A stretch of 32,902 nucleotides of DNA. Origin: Candidatus Omnitrophota bacterium. GTDB taxonomy: Bacteria; Omnitrophota; Gorgyraeia; Velamenicoccales; Velamenicoccaceae. This document shows, piece after piece, positions 14,269 to 22,916 of the stretch (position 1 is the stretch's first letter; each line of letters begins with the position of its first letter). Position numbers and translations under genes: made by a program. Location of the stretch: assembly GCA_016235185.1 (NCBI GenBank), contig JACRLT010000012.1, positions 1 through 32,902 on the forward strand, read 5' to 3'. The notes beneath the pieces were generated by a model. The model made no database searches and was not told the origin of the DNA. It saw only the letters and a list, made by a program, of their open reading frames with translations.

Positions 14269-14547
14269 GCACTGCGGTATACCTGTTTGCCGACGAAGTT
14301 TTTTGTCCCGTGGAATTCAAAGAATTCCCGGGATAAAATCCCCGCAATCCTCTGGATTGCAGGGGACCGTCTGCTTCGGTTTGCATTTTTGCTGTTACGT
14401 CCTCCATTAAAGCGTTGGCGGACAGCCCGACAAAGATTTAGTGGCGGGCGCTCCATAGAAGATTGTCGCTACAGCCAAAATGCAATCCCTCGCAGACTTT
14501 TGCCAAATAACTTCTGATTGTCGGCTTAAACAGGTATACCGCAGTGC
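14269..14547. repeat. 279-bp nested inverted-repeat element 1
   Basis: The ends are a perfect 20-bp inverted repeat (14269-14288 with 14528-14547). Pairing continues as GCCGAC/GTCGGC after a 2-base bulge, then an 11-bp helix with one mismatch (14295-14305/14504-14514). Inside are two tandem hairpins of the same design, each with 5 bp, a bulge, 7 bp and a 3-base loop (14306-14333 and 14339-14366). A third arm follows, 369-374/492-497 and 381-389/477-485 (add 14000), enclosing GCCCG/CGGGC and GTCC/GGAC. ATT flanks both ends. It could be a large structured RNA or a foldback transposable element; no protein-coding frame fits. Confidence 0.7.
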
Positions 14548-14605
14548 ATTGATAATCAATATACAGTTTCGCTCTAAAAACGCCGGAAGCGACTTATTGA
14601 TATAT

Positions 14606-14868
14606 TAGGGTAGAGCAATGCAAGACCCTATAAAGCAAACAATCAGAATTTTTTTTCCACTGCGCTTCGTTTGGGTTGACGAGGAGTTACGCTCGAGTCC
14701 GTTGCGGACCTGACCGAAGCATAATACAGGTCTTTTGTTTCCTTTCGAGGGAATGTCCGCGATACGGACGAGACGTAAGCCGAAGTCAACGGAAAAAAAA
14801 TTCAGTTTGCGTATAGGGGCTTGCGTTGCTCATACATAAGCGAAAAGGGTGATCTCGTTGACGACCCT
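14606..14868. repeat. About 260-bp nested inverted-repeat element 2
   Basis: Long imperfect arms 14613-14658 and 14791-14831 pair through GAGCAA/TTGCTC, CTATA/TATAG, GCAAAC/GTTTGC and GAATTTTTTTTCC/GGAAAAAAAATTC. An inner stem joins GTTGAC (14675-14680) with GTCAAC (14785-14790), then TTACG/CGTAA and CTCG/CGAG. At the tip are two alternative small hairpins, GTCCG-TTG-CGGAC and GTCCG-CGATA-CGGAC, plus GACCTG/CAGGTC. TAGGGT/ACCCTA (14606-14630) and AGGGT/ACCCT (14846-14868) flank it. No coding frame fits. It lies 58 bp from element 1. Confidence 0.65.
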
Positions 14869-14920
14869 ACATGTATACACAGAAATGTTGCCTTGCGAAA
14901 GAACTATCTGAAACAAAAAG

Positions 14921-15691
14921 CTAGCCTATTTTAAAGAACTGCTTTGCATTCTTAGTCGTTTCGGCGCAGACGGTTTCGTAATCAACCTGTTTTATCTTAG
15001 CCACCGCTCCCGCGAGTTCCACAAGATTAGCAGGCTCGTTGCGCGTGCCGCGCTTTCCCTCCGGAGACAAATAAGGCGCATCAGTCTCCAAAAACATCCT
15101 GTCTAAGGGGGCGAAACCAACGGCCTGCCTTATTGCATCCGCTTTTTTATACGTCACATTACAGGTAAATGATACGAACCAGCCTAAATCGAGGCATTGC
15201 TTTAAGAAATCTATGTCGCCGGAAAAGCAGTGTATCACGACGCCGGAAGAACCTATGTCCGGATACTCTTTTAAAATTGATAGCGTCTGATCCTGGGCCA
15301 AACGAGAGTGCACTATTAGCGGCAGGCGTACTTCCATGGCCAGTGCAATAAACTTCCTGAAGATCTCTATTTGAATGCCCGGCTCGGAAAGATTCCTGTA
15401 AAAATCCAAACCGACCTCTCCTACGGCAACTACCTTTTTTTCGCCAACCAAGCTCCTTATTTGCTGCCACGCGGCGTCGGGGCAATCTTTTGCGTCATGC
15501 GGATGCACACCTACGGAAGCGTACACTTGCGGATAAGAGCGAGCTAAGGCTACGGCACGGACAGACCCCTCCAAGCTTGAGGCGACATCGATGACCGACT
15601 CAACACCCGCAACATGAGCATTTTTTAAAACAAGCTCACGATCCGAGTCAAAATCTGAAAAATCAAGATGGCAATGGGTATCAATCAACAT
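14921..15691 (-). CDS. tatD: TatD-family metal-dependent deoxyribonuclease
   Basis: A 256-residue amidohydrolase-fold hydrolase, usually a 3'-5' DNA/RNA exonuclease. It has the metal motif DTHCHLD (4-10), AVGEVGLDFYR, PLIVHSR, VIHCFSGD and the final ETDAPYLSPEGKRG. The ATG at 15691 gives the usual TatD start (M-L-I-D-T-H-C-H) and overlaps the metG end by 11 bp. An in-frame TTG at 15724 would add 11 residues. The metG-tatD pairing is a common arrangement (metS-yabD in B. subtilis). Confidence 0.93.
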   Translation of the reverse strand: MLIDTHCHLDFSDFDSDRELVLKNAHVAGVESVIDVASSLEGSVRAVALARSYPQVYASVGVHPHDAKDCPDAAWQQIRSLVGEKKVVAVGEVGLDFYRNLSEPGIQIEIFRKFIALAMEVRLPLIVHSRLAQDQTLSILKEYPDIGSSGVVIHCFSGDIDFLKQCLDLGWFVSFTCNVTYKKADAIRQAVGFAPLDRMFLETDAPYLSPEGKRGTRNEPANLVELAGAVAKIKQVDYETVCAETTKNAKQFFKIG

Positions 15692-17168
15692 CGATACGGG
15701 GAAATAAAGGCGACGCCTTCTCAACCCTGTCGGTTTTTATCTGCGAATTGATCTTTTCTGACGTTTGGGGCATGAACGGAGCGATCTCTTTAGCCACTAC
15801 ACGAATGCCGGCAATAAGGAGGGCGATGAAATTTTCCAATTCTTTATTTTTATTCTCTTTCTTTAAATTCCAGGGCTTTGTCTCTTCTATATATTTATTT
15901 GCTGCGCCTATCAGGTCCCAGATAGCGTCTAACGCGGCAATAAAATCAAAACGATCAAGGGCCTCATCGACCTTGGCTTCAATTGCGTCGATCTTAGGTA
16001 ATATTTTAACGCGGCCTATCTCATCAAGGCTCGCCTTATCAAGTTCTGGCACGCGTCCTTCAAAATATTTCTCGGCCATGGTCAGGGTCCGGTAAACAAG
16101 ATTGCCCAGGTCATTGGCCAGATCTCCGTTGAAACGCTTGACAAGGGCAGCTTTGGAAAAAACGCCGTCAAACCCAAAAGGCACTTCTCGCAACAAAAAA
16201 TACCTGAAGACATCGATACCAAACTCGTCTATCACATCCAAAGGATTTACGACGTTGCCGAGGCTCTTAGACATCTTCTCTTCGCCCACCTGCCACCAGC
16301 CGTGCGCGAAAACAAGTGCGGGCGGATCAATGCCTACGGCGCGAAGCATGATAGGCCATAAAACAGCGTGTTGCCGCAGGATATCTTTGCCGATCAAATG
16401 GATGCACACCGGCCAGAATTTTTCAAATTTGTCCTTCTTCGCAGGAAATCCCAGGGCGCTAAGATAATTTATCAGCGCGTCAAACCAGACATACGTTACG
16501 TGTTCCGGGCTGAAAGGCAATGGGATGCCCCAGCTCAATCGCGATTTCGGACGGGATACGCAAAGGTCATTGAGTTTATTTTCCTGCAAAAAACCCAAAA
16601 CCTCGTTACGCCGGGATTCGGGCCTGACAAATTCCGGATTGTCATTTATGTATTTCAGGAGCCAATCCTGGTATGCCGAGATCTTAAAAAAGTAATTAGA
16701 TTCCTTGATCCTCTCTACAGGCCGCTTACAATCCGGACAGAGATTATTTTCAACCTGTTTATCGGTCCAGAAGACCTCGCACGGCACGCAATAAAGGCCG
16801 ACATATTCCCCCAAATAAAGGTCTCCCTTTTCATAAAGCGTTTGCAAAAAATACTGCACTGTTTCAATATGGCGCGCCTCCGTGGTCCGGATAAAATCAT
16901 CATAGGTAATAAAAAGCTTCTTCCAGGTGTCCTTGAAACGCGGGATGATATCGTCGGCAAACTCTATCGGGGAAAGCCCTTTATCCTGCGCCGCTTTTAA
17001 GACTTTCTGGCCGTGCTCATCCGTACCGGTCAGAAAATAAACGTCAAACCCGCGCTGCCTCTTATTCCGGGCAAGGCAGTCGGCGGCTATCGTCGTATAG
17101 GCATGGCCTATATGCGGCACGCCGTTTATGTAGTATATGGGCGTAGTGATGTAAAAAAATTTATTCAT
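15681..17168 (-). CDS. metG: Methionyl-tRNA synthetase
   Basis: Charges tRNA-Met. The class I signature HIGH is at 19-22 (GVPHIGHAYTT) and KMSKS at 298-302 (GEEKMSKSLGNVV). The zinc-knuckle region has Y-C-V-P-C and C-P-D-C, with several insertion cysteines, between. At 495 residues the enzyme has the catalytic and anticodon-binding domains but lacks the C-terminal EMAP/Trbp-like tRNA-binding extension found in many bacterial MetG proteins. It is preceded by a 58-bp gap made of heptanucleotide repeats, and no Shine-Dalgarno is visible before the ATG. Confidence 0.95.
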   Translation of the reverse strand: MNKFFYITTPIYYINGVPHIGHAYTTIAADCLARNKRQRGFDVYFLTGTDEHGQKVLKAAQDKGLSPIEFADDIIPRFKDTWKKLFITYDDFIRTTEARHIETVQYFLQTLYEKGDLYLGEYVGLYCVPCEVFWTDKQVENNLCPDCKRPVERIKESNYFFKISAYQDWLLKYINDNPEFVRPESRRNEVLGFLQENKLNDLCVSRPKSRLSWGIPLPFSPEHVTYVWFDALINYLSALGFPAKKDKFEKFWPVCIHLIGKDILRQHAVLWPIMLRAVGIDPPALVFAHGWWQVGEEKMSKSLGNVVNPLDVIDEFGIDVFRYFLLREVPFGFDGVFSKAALVKRFNGDLANDLGNLVYRTLTMAEKYFEGRVPELDKASLDEIGRVKILPKIDAIEAKVDEALDRFDFIAALDAIWDLIGAANKYIEETKPWNLKKENKNKELENFIALLIAGIRVVAKEIAPFMPQTSEKINSQIKTDRVEKASPLFPRIDVD

Positions 17169-17180
17169 ATAATTTTTGCT

Positions 17181-17226
17181 TATGGCTTAGGGCTTATAGC
17201 AACTACCCTATGCCCTTAGCCCTATG
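17181..17226. repeat. Heptanucleotide repeats in inverted arrangement upstream of metG
   Basis: Units TATGGCT, TAGGGCT and TATAGCA (17181-17201) are followed by CCCTATG, CCCTTAG and CCCTATG (17206-17226). The two halves are inverted and can pair (GGCTTAGGGC with GCCCTTAGCC, 9 of 10). A second array of the same kind lies upstream of clpC at 30104-30191. Confidence 0.65.
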
Positions 17227-18006
17227 CTACTTTTTATAACTCACTTCTATAAATTTACCGTCTTCTAAAACGACCGTTGCCAGGCGTTTTAAGATATTTA
17301 CGGATATCACCTTGCCTTTTCCCTCGGGCGTATCCACGCGCTCACCTTCGCGAGGCAGGCCGCGGTTCATCTCCTTATAATGCTTATGTTCGTAGGAAAG
17401 GCAGCACATAAGCCTTCCGCACAAACCCGATATCTTAGGCGGGTTCAGCGAAAGATTCTGGTCTTTTGCCATCTTGATGGTGACCGGCTCGAAATCCTTT
17501 AAAAAGCGGCAACAGCAAAGCTCCCTGCCGCAAGGGCCAAAACCGCCGCACATCTTGGCCTCATCGCGCACGCCTATCTGCCTAAGCTCTATTCGGGCCT
17601 TAAAGACCTTGGCCAGGTCACGGACCAGCTCCCTAAAATCCACGCGGCCTTCCGCCGTAAAATAAAAAAGTATCTTGGAACGGTCAAAGGAATACTCTGC
17701 CCCCACAAGCTTCATGTCAAGCTTGTGCTCGTGGACCTTCTGGGAACAGGTAACCGAGGTTTCGTGCGCCTTCTTTTTGTTGTCTTCGATCTGCCTCTTG
17801 TCTACATCATTGGCCACGCGCAAAACTTTTTTGACCGAATCATCCGGTTTATCCGCCAAGACAGGCTCGCCCTGCACCTGTCCGTAGTCAATACCGCGCT
17901 CGGCTTCTATAATGCAGATATCGCCGGCCTTTAAATTAAGCCCTTCGGCCCTGAAACAAAGGACAGAACCCATCTCTCTCAACCTAACCTGGACTAATGT
18001 TTCCAT
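17227..18006 (-). CDS. ricT: PSP1-domain protein RicT (YaaT) homologue
   Basis: The 259-residue product has the PSP1 C-terminal domain with the cysteine-rich signature CGGFGPCGRELCCCRFL and SGLCGRLMCCLSYEH (about 153-207), followed by a small barrel (GERVDTPEGKGKVISV). In B. subtilis RicT acts with RicA and RicF in the Fe-S-bearing Y-complex that assists RNase Y and affects competence, sporulation and biofilms. RicA and RicF are not seen here, so only the fold and cysteine pattern are firm. Its start overlaps the holB end by 13 bp, matching the holB-ricT order in Firmicutes. Confidence 0.85.
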   Translation of the reverse strand: METLVQVRLREMGSVLCFRAEGLNLKAGDICIIEAERGIDYGQVQGEPVLADKPDDSVKKVLRVANDVDKRQIEDNKKKAHETSVTCSQKVHEHKLDMKLVGAEYSFDRSKILFYFTAEGRVDFRELVRDLAKVFKARIELRQIGVRDEAKMCGGFGPCGRELCCCRFLKDFEPVTIKMAKDQNLSLNPPKISGLCGRLMCCLSYEHKHYKEMNRGLPREGERVDTPEGKGKVISVNILKRLATVVLEDGKFIEVSYKK

Positions 18007-18977
18007 AATTCTACCCTTAATTTTGTCAAAGAGATGCGCGCATTGACATTGCGCCCTATCTCCTCGAATGTTTCCGCAATAGCCTTTATGCGGGTTTCTA
18101 TGTCTGCCAACGAAAGATCGCGGGCAGCGCGTATTATATCGTCCCTTTTGTCTAGATTAATGTAATTCTCATGCGGCCCGGGCACTTTCCCGACGAACAT
18201 ATCCCTGAACCAGCTGGAAAGCACGAACAAGGCCTCCTCTATCATATCGTTCTTCTCTGACCTGTCCTGCCCGGATAGATCAATAAAGGCATCAAGCCTC
18301 AAGCGCGCATTAAGCGCATCTTCGATTATCTTATTCTTGCGGTCAAAAAGCTGATTGTCGCGGTAGCGCAAAGCCTGGCCTAAACTGCCCTGCGAGATCC
18401 TTGCCAGATAAAGCGCCTCCTGCCTGCCTACGCCGAACTTCTCCTGTAATATCTTATCCAAAACTCCCGGGTTCAAAGACGCAAATGCGACACGCTGGCA
18501 ACGCGAAGCGATAGTGGGCAAAATGCTTTTTGGGCTCGGCGCGATCAGGATTATGAGCGTCTGACTGGAAGGCTCTTCCAGCGTCTTTAAAAGGGCATTT
18601 GAGGATTCGTCGTTTAAGGCCTCTGCCTGCGGAATGATAAGGGCTTTAAACGATGATTCAAAACCTTTGAGGCTCAAACGTCGGCACGCTTCGCGAATGC
18701 TATCTATCTTGATGAACTGCCCGTCGGGATATACCCACTGGATGTCCGGATGGCTGGCCGCATCTGCCTTCAGACATGTTGGGCATCGGCCGCACGGCTC
18801 ATCGCTATTCTGTACGTCTTCGCAGACAAGCAGCTTAGCAAAACTCAAAGCTGTTTTTTTCTTTCCGATGCCGTCCGGCCCCAAAAACATATAGGCATGC
18901 GCGATGCGGCCCAGGCGGAATGACTGTTTTAATAGCGAGACGGCGCTGTCTTGGCCGATGATATCTTTAAAAGACAC
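17994..18977 (-). CDS. holB: DNA polymerase III delta' subunit
   Basis: A clamp-loader AAA+ subunit, 327 residues. The phosphate-loop equivalent is GPDGIGKKK (33-41) with a lysine where most active P-loops have T or S, in line with delta' being a non-hydrolysing stator. A zinc site follows (C52, C62, C65, C68), then EALNDESSNALLKTLEEP and the SRC motif (ASRCQR) that delta' offers in trans as arginine finger. This separates it from DnaX, which has an intact Walker A and is longer. It overlaps the tmk 3' end by 49 bp and ricT by 13 bp. Confidence 0.88.
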   Translation of the reverse strand: MSFKDIIGQDSAVSLLKQSFRLGRIAHAYMFLGPDGIGKKKTALSFAKLLVCEDVQNSDEPCGRCPTCLKADAASHPDIQWVYPDGQFIKIDSIREACRRLSLKGFESSFKALIIPQAEALNDESSNALLKTLEEPSSQTLIILIAPSPKSILPTIASRCQRVAFASLNPGVLDKILQEKFGVGRQEALYLARISQGSLGQALRYRDNQLFDRKNKIIEDALNARLRLDAFIDLSGQDRSEKNDMIEEALFVLSSWFRDMFVGKVPGPHENYINLDKRDDIIRAARDLSLADIETRIKAIAETFEEIGRNVNARISLTKLRVELWKH

Positions 18978-19591
18978 GTTGAGACGATCTCCCTGATCTT
19001 TGCTTGTGTTTGTTCTTTTGTCCGCTCTACCTGGACCACCTTGATACGGCGCGGTTGTTTTTTAGCCAATTGAAAATATCCCCGCCTGACTTTTTGATGG
19101 AAAGCTGATGGGCGCATTTCAATACGATCCGGCGATTTATGGTTCTTCAGATTCGCTGAACTAGCCCAAAAATCCAAAAGCAGGGTCAAGTCAGGCTCCA
19201 ACCCTGATGTCGCCCATCGGCCGGCCTTTATGATCACATCCTTATCTAAACCGCAGCCATAACCCTGGTAGGCCAGCGTAGAATCCAAAAAACGGTCGCA
19301 CAAAACAATATAACCTTTTTTAAGGGCCGGGGTTATCACCTCACTGACGAGCTGGGCCCTTGCAGCCATATATAAGAACATTTCCGTCATTTCGGACATC
19401 TCTGTATGCTTTATATCCAAAAGAATGCCACGTATCTTCTCTCCAATACCGGTCGAGCCTGGCTCGCGCACAAAAATAGTTTTAAAACCCAACCCTTTAA
19501 GATATCCACTCAAAAGGCCGGCCTGCGTGCTCTTGCCGCTCTTCTCCGGCCCCTCAAAAGTAATAAATAATCCTCGTTTCATGCCGCGCAT
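18929..19591 (-). CDS. tmk: Thymidylate kinase
   Basis: Phosphorylates dTMP to dTDP. The 220-residue protein has the P-loop FEGPEKSGKSTQ (12-23), the substrate motif REPGSTGIGEKIR, and DRFLDSTLAYQGYG; DRIE marks the region of the C-terminal dTMP/lid segment. The ATG at 19591 directly follows the cysS stop codon. A second in-frame ATG at 19582 gives the more typical M-K-R-G-L-F-I-T-F-E start, and neither has a clear Shine-Dalgarno. The 49-bp overlap with holB is long; the tmk tail (about 16 residues) falls beyond the conserved core. Confidence 0.93.
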   Translation of the reverse strand: MRGMKRGLFITFEGPEKSGKSTQAGLLSGYLKGLGFKTIFVREPGSTGIGEKIRGILLDIKHTEMSEMTEMFLYMAARAQLVSEVITPALKKGYIVLCDRFLDSTLAYQGYGCGLDKDVIIKAGRWATSGLEPDLTLLLDFWASSANLKNHKSPDRIEMRPSAFHQKVRRGYFQLAKKQPRRIKVVQVERTKEQTQAKIREIVSTCLLKISSAKTAPSRY

Positions 19592-21034
19592 TTAAGCCTT
19601 TTCCATATCTTCAACCACAACACCAATATTTTTTAGACGGTCCCTGATCTCATCCGCCCGCTTAAAATCCTTATTTTTTCTGGCATCTCTTCTCTCGGCG
19701 AGCAATTTTTCGATCTCCACGGCATCGATAGTCCCGGTCACGGAATCCACGATCTTTATGCGCTGTGCGCCGGAAGTCTCGCGGGTCTTATCAGCGGCTT
19801 TAAGATTCAACCCAAGGACCTTGCCCAACCGGGTCAGAGTATCAGCGACATATTTAGCCTCCACGGCCAAAGAGGCCGAAGCAAGGCACCTGTTACCCAG
19901 GTTTAGCAGGTCAAACAGCGTCGCAAGGCCTTGCGCCGTATTAAAATCATCATCCATGACATGCTCAAATTCCTGACACTTTTGGTCAACTTCTTTTGTC
20001 GTACCTGGATCTGACCTTGCCGCTTTACCTTCGTTTTTCTTGCGCGCTATAGAACATCTATCCAAAAACTCCTCTATCTTCTCATATGCCTTCTTAGAAC
20101 TCTCCAGGCCGGAGATCGCAAAATCCATAGGTGAGCCGTAATGAGCCGTAAGAAAAAACATCTTCAGTATATTGGGGCTGTATTTTTTCAAAACATCCTG
20201 TATTGTCACAAAATTGCCCAAGGACTTGGACATCTTTCGGCCTTCAATTGTCAAAAGGCCATGGTGTATCCAGTATTTGGCAAAAAGGTGGCCTGTCAGG
20301 GCTTCGGCCTGGGCTATCTCATTTTCATGATGCGGGAATATAAGGTCTCTTCCGCCCGCATGAATGTCTAGAGTTTGAGTGCGCAAATACCTCATGCTCA
20401 TAGTCGAGCATTCGATATGCCAGCCTGGCCGGCCCAAACCCCACGGGCTCTTCCAGGACGGCTCGCCTTCTTTGGATTTTTTCCAAAGAGCAAAATCCAA
20501 AGGGTCCCGCTTTTTTTCGTCTTTCTCAATGCGCACGGCCGTGAGCATATCATCTAAACTCTGCCCGGAAAGCCTGCCATAACCGGCAAAAGTACGCACG
20601 GAAAAATAAACATCGCCGTCAACCTCATAGGCAGAGCCCTTTTCTATCAACTGCCTGATGTGGTCTATCATATATGGGACATTTTCTGTAGCCAGGGGCT
20701 CGAAATCCGCCTTGTCTATCTCCAGGCCTTTTAAATCGCGGTAATAATTCTCAATATACCTGTTCCTGATCTCTTCGAAAACTACGCCGTCTTGCCTGGC
20801 GCGGTTGATGATCTTATCGTCAACGTCAGTGATATTTCGGACAAGTTTTACGCTATAGCCTCTGTGCTCAAGATACTTCCTGACACAGTCAAAAATAAAA
20901 AGGCTGCGCGCGTGCCCTACATGGCAATCATCGTAAACGGTAACACCGCAAGTATACATCTTGACTTCTGCGGCTGCTGCCGGGACAAACTCTTCTTTTT
21001 TCTTCGATAAAGAATTCTGGATAAAAATCGGCAA
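19592..21034 (-). CDS. cysS: Cysteinyl-tRNA synthetase
   Basis: Charges tRNA-Cys. The 480-residue product has the zinc cysteine and HIGH-type motif in MYTCGVTVYDDCHVGHAR, the zinc ligands GWHIECSTMS and GGRDLIFPHHENE, and KMSKS from residue 267 (GRKMSKSLGNFV). The DALR and C-terminal anticodon domain follow, ending in ERRDARKNKDFKRADEIRD. It follows cysE (9-bp gap), the order seen in the B. subtilis cysE-cysS pair; linking Cys supply and use in one transcript is a common arrangement. Confidence 0.95.
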   Translation of the reverse strand: MPIFIQNSLSKKKEEFVPAAAAEVKMYTCGVTVYDDCHVGHARSLFIFDCVRKYLEHRGYSVKLVRNITDVDDKIINRARQDGVVFEEIRNRYIENYYRDLKGLEIDKADFEPLATENVPYMIDHIRQLIEKGSAYEVDGDVYFSVRTFAGYGRLSGQSLDDMLTAVRIEKDEKKRDPLDFALWKKSKEGEPSWKSPWGLGRPGWHIECSTMSMRYLRTQTLDIHAGGRDLIFPHHENEIAQAEALTGHLFAKYWIHHGLLTIEGRKMSKSLGNFVTIQDVLKKYSPNILKMFFLTAHYGSPMDFAISGLESSKKAYEKIEEFLDRCSIARKKNEGKAARSDPGTTKEVDQKCQEFEHVMDDDFNTAQGLATLFDLLNLGNRCLASASLAVEAKYVADTLTRLGKVLGLNLKAADKTRETSGAQRIKIVDSVTGTIDAVEIEKLLAERRDARKNKDFKRADEIRDRLKNIGVVVEDMEKA

Positions 21035-21043
21035 CTTATAGCC

Positions 21044-21730
21044 TCACTTTACTTTCTTCTCTAATTCCTTAAGCCGCTCCTCCAACTCTTCTAAAGATTG
21101 CTTGAGCGGGTCCAAGACATGAATATGGTCTAAGGCGGTATCGATCTTTCTGCCGTCCTGCCTTGTGATGCGGCCAGGCACACCGACGACCGTAGAATTA
21201 GCCGGGACGTCTTTTAAGACAACGGCATTGGCGCCGATGTAAGAATTTTCTCCTATCGTAATGTTCCCTAAGATCTTTGCGCCGGTACCTATTACGACAT
21301 TATCTTCGATGTTAGGATGGCGCTTGCCTTTTTCTTTACCTGTTCCGCCTAAAGTTACGCCCTGATAAAGCGTAACATTATTTCCAACAACAGATGTTTC
21401 ACCTATGACCACCCCCATGCCGTGGTCAATGAACAGGCCCTGGCCTATCTTAGCACCGGGATGGATCTCGATGCCGGTAAAAAACCTGGCTATCTGCGAT
21501 AAAAATCTGGGCAAAAGAGGGATTTTCAGGTCGGAAAAAATATGCGCTATCCTGTGGAACACAATGGCATGCACGCCTGAATAGAGAAGCACTACTTCCA
21601 GATAGCTGCGCGCTGCCGGATCCCTTTCAAAAACAGCTTCGATCTCTTTTTTGAAAACGATAAGCAGAAACACGATCCACAAAAGGACGGCGATAATAAT
21701 AAAAAGTAGAACGTCAAATAAGCAGATCAT
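21044..21730 (-). CDS. cysE: Serine O-acetyltransferase with an added N-terminal membrane helix
   Basis: Makes O-acetylserine, the precursor of cysteine. Residues about 29-190 are a standard EpsC/CysE protein: [13 protein letters not shown], the catalytic [12 protein letters not shown] and the left-handed beta-helix hexapeptides through GRITRQDG. Two features are odd. Residues 5-26 form a strongly hydrophobic segment ([20 protein letters not shown]) that usual CysE proteins lack, predicting membrane attachment. The last 25 residues are a charged coiled coil ([17 protein letters not shown]). The start overlaps ispF by 4 bp (ATGA), so this start is well placed; no better downstream start precedes the core. 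Confidence 0.9.
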   Translation of the reverse strand: MICLFDVLLFIIIAVLLWIVFLLIVFKKEIEAVFERDPAARSYLEVVLLYSGVHAIVFHRIAHIFSDLKIPLLPRFLSQIARFFTGIEIHPGAKIGQGLFIDHGMGVVIGETSVVGNNVTLYQGVTLGGTGKEKGKRHPNIEDNVVIGTGAKILGNITIGENSYIGANAVVLKDVPANSTVVGVPGRITRQDGRKIDTALDHIHVLDPLKQSLEELEERLKELEKKVK

Positions 21731-22215
21731 TTATCCCTCCGGCTTTTTTTAATAAGGGCAGTTGCATAAGCACAAGCCGCCTTACCCTTCCCAATAAGGC
21801 CTACGCCTTCGTTCGTTGTAGCCTTAATGGATATCCTGTCTTTATCGATTTTTAAAACACCGACCATGTTCGCCTTCATCTTTTCTTTAAAGCGCGCAAG
21901 CTTCGGCGCCTCCAAAACAACCATCGTATCGATATTGATAATCCGCGCGCTATTGCGATCAAGCAGTCTCTTAACCTTAGCCAAAAGCACAATGCTCGAG
22001 ATGCCCTTATAGCGGATATCCGTATTAGGGAAATGCTGTCCTATATCGCCTGCGCCTATGGCGCCTAAAAGTGCATCACAGACAGCATGAAGAAGGACAT
22101 CCGCATCCGAATGGCCCAGGAGGCCTTTAAAATAAGGCACCTTTACGCCGCCGATAAAAAGCTTCCTCCCGGGCGCAAATCGATGAATATCATAACCTAT
22201 GCCAACTCTATACAT
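21727..22215 (-). CDS. ispF: 2-C-methyl-D-erythritol 2,4-cyclodiphosphate synthase
   Basis: Fifth enzyme of the MEP isoprenoid route. The 162-residue protein has metal ligands D9 and H11 in GYDIHRF and H43 in [16 protein letters not shown], followed by [11 protein letters not shown] and the C-terminal [14 protein letters not shown]. Length and motifs are standard. It follows ispD by 2 bp, so two MEP enzymes that act two steps apart are cotranscribed. Confidence 0.96.
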   Translation of the reverse strand: MYRVGIGYDIHRFAPGRKLFIGGVKVPYFKGLLGHSDADVLLHAVCDALLGAIGAGDIGQHFPNTDIRYKGISSIVLLAKVKRLLDRNSARIINIDTMVVLEAPKLARFKEKMKANMVGVLKIDKDRISIKATTNEGVGLIGKGKAACAYATALIKKSRRDK

Positions 22216-22217
22216 AG

Positions 22218-22916
22218 CTATTCAATAGCCTTAATGCCAGCTATAGCTTCGGCAAAAACCAGGTCTTCCTGCGTTGTGATCTTGATATTGAAATAAGACC
22301 CCATGACAACCTTGATCTTTTTGCCCATCAATTCTACGAGCGCTGCATCATCCGGCACGGAGTGTTTGCTTGCCCGCAGGTATGCCATCTGGATAAGCTC
22401 GCGGCTAAAAACCTGTGGCGTCTGTATTTCCCAAAGAGAATCGCGCTTTAAGGTAGAGTCCACGTCCTGCGACCTATCAACCTGCTTTATGGTCGACTTA
22501 ACAGGCACGCCTAAGACAGCTGCTCCAGTAACTTGCGCCGCTTCGATCACGCGCGTGATCGAGCCTTCATCCACAAAAGGCCTTACGCCATCATGGATAA
22601 CTACCAGTTTTGTCTTTGAATCAACTACATCAAGGCCCCGGCTGACGGACTCTTTACGCGTCGCCCCTCCTGCAATAACACGGCTAACCTTAGAAATATT
22701 GTATTTTTTTACGAAATCGCGCGCAAGCAATAACCCGTCTTTATTAAAGATCAGGACAATCTCGTCGATCAAAGGATGAGCGTCCAAGGCCTCCAGCGTA
22801 TAGATAATGATAGGTTTATTTCTTATCTGGACCAGGGGTTTGGCAAGGTCTAAATTCATGCGGGCCCCAAGGCCCCCGGCCGCAACAAGCGCGGTAATTT
22901 TCTTTCCGTCTAACAT
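22218..22916 (-). CDS. ispD: 2-C-methyl-D-erythritol 4-phosphate cytidylyltransferase
   Basis: Third enzyme of the MEP route, using CTP. The 232-residue product has the nucleotide-binding loop LVAAGGLGARMNLDLAKPL (10-28), the VIHDGVRPFVDEG motif with its conserved aspartate and arginine, and a C-terminal IKITTQEDLVFAEAI. It lies directly between the PIN/TRAM gene (stop 22917) and ispF, the order also found in B. subtilis (yacL-ispD-ispF). Confidence 0.94.
   Translation of the reverse strand: MLDGKKITALVAAGGLGARMNLDLAKPLVQIRNKPIIIYTLEALDAHPLIDEIVLIFNKDGLLLARDFVKKYNISKVSRVIAGGATRKESVSRGLDVVDSKTKLVVIHDGVRPFVDEGSITRVIEAAQVTGAAVLGVPVKSTIKQVDRSQDVDSTLKRDSLWEIQTPQVFSRELIQMAYLRASKHSVPDDAALVELMGKKIKVVMGSYFNIKITTQEDLVFAEAIAGIKAIE

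Noticed and set aside
14250-14517. Short frames on both strands inside large inverted-repeat element 1
   Set aside because: They follow the palindromic arms, lack ribosome sites and have arginine-rich composition typical of structured non-coding DNA.
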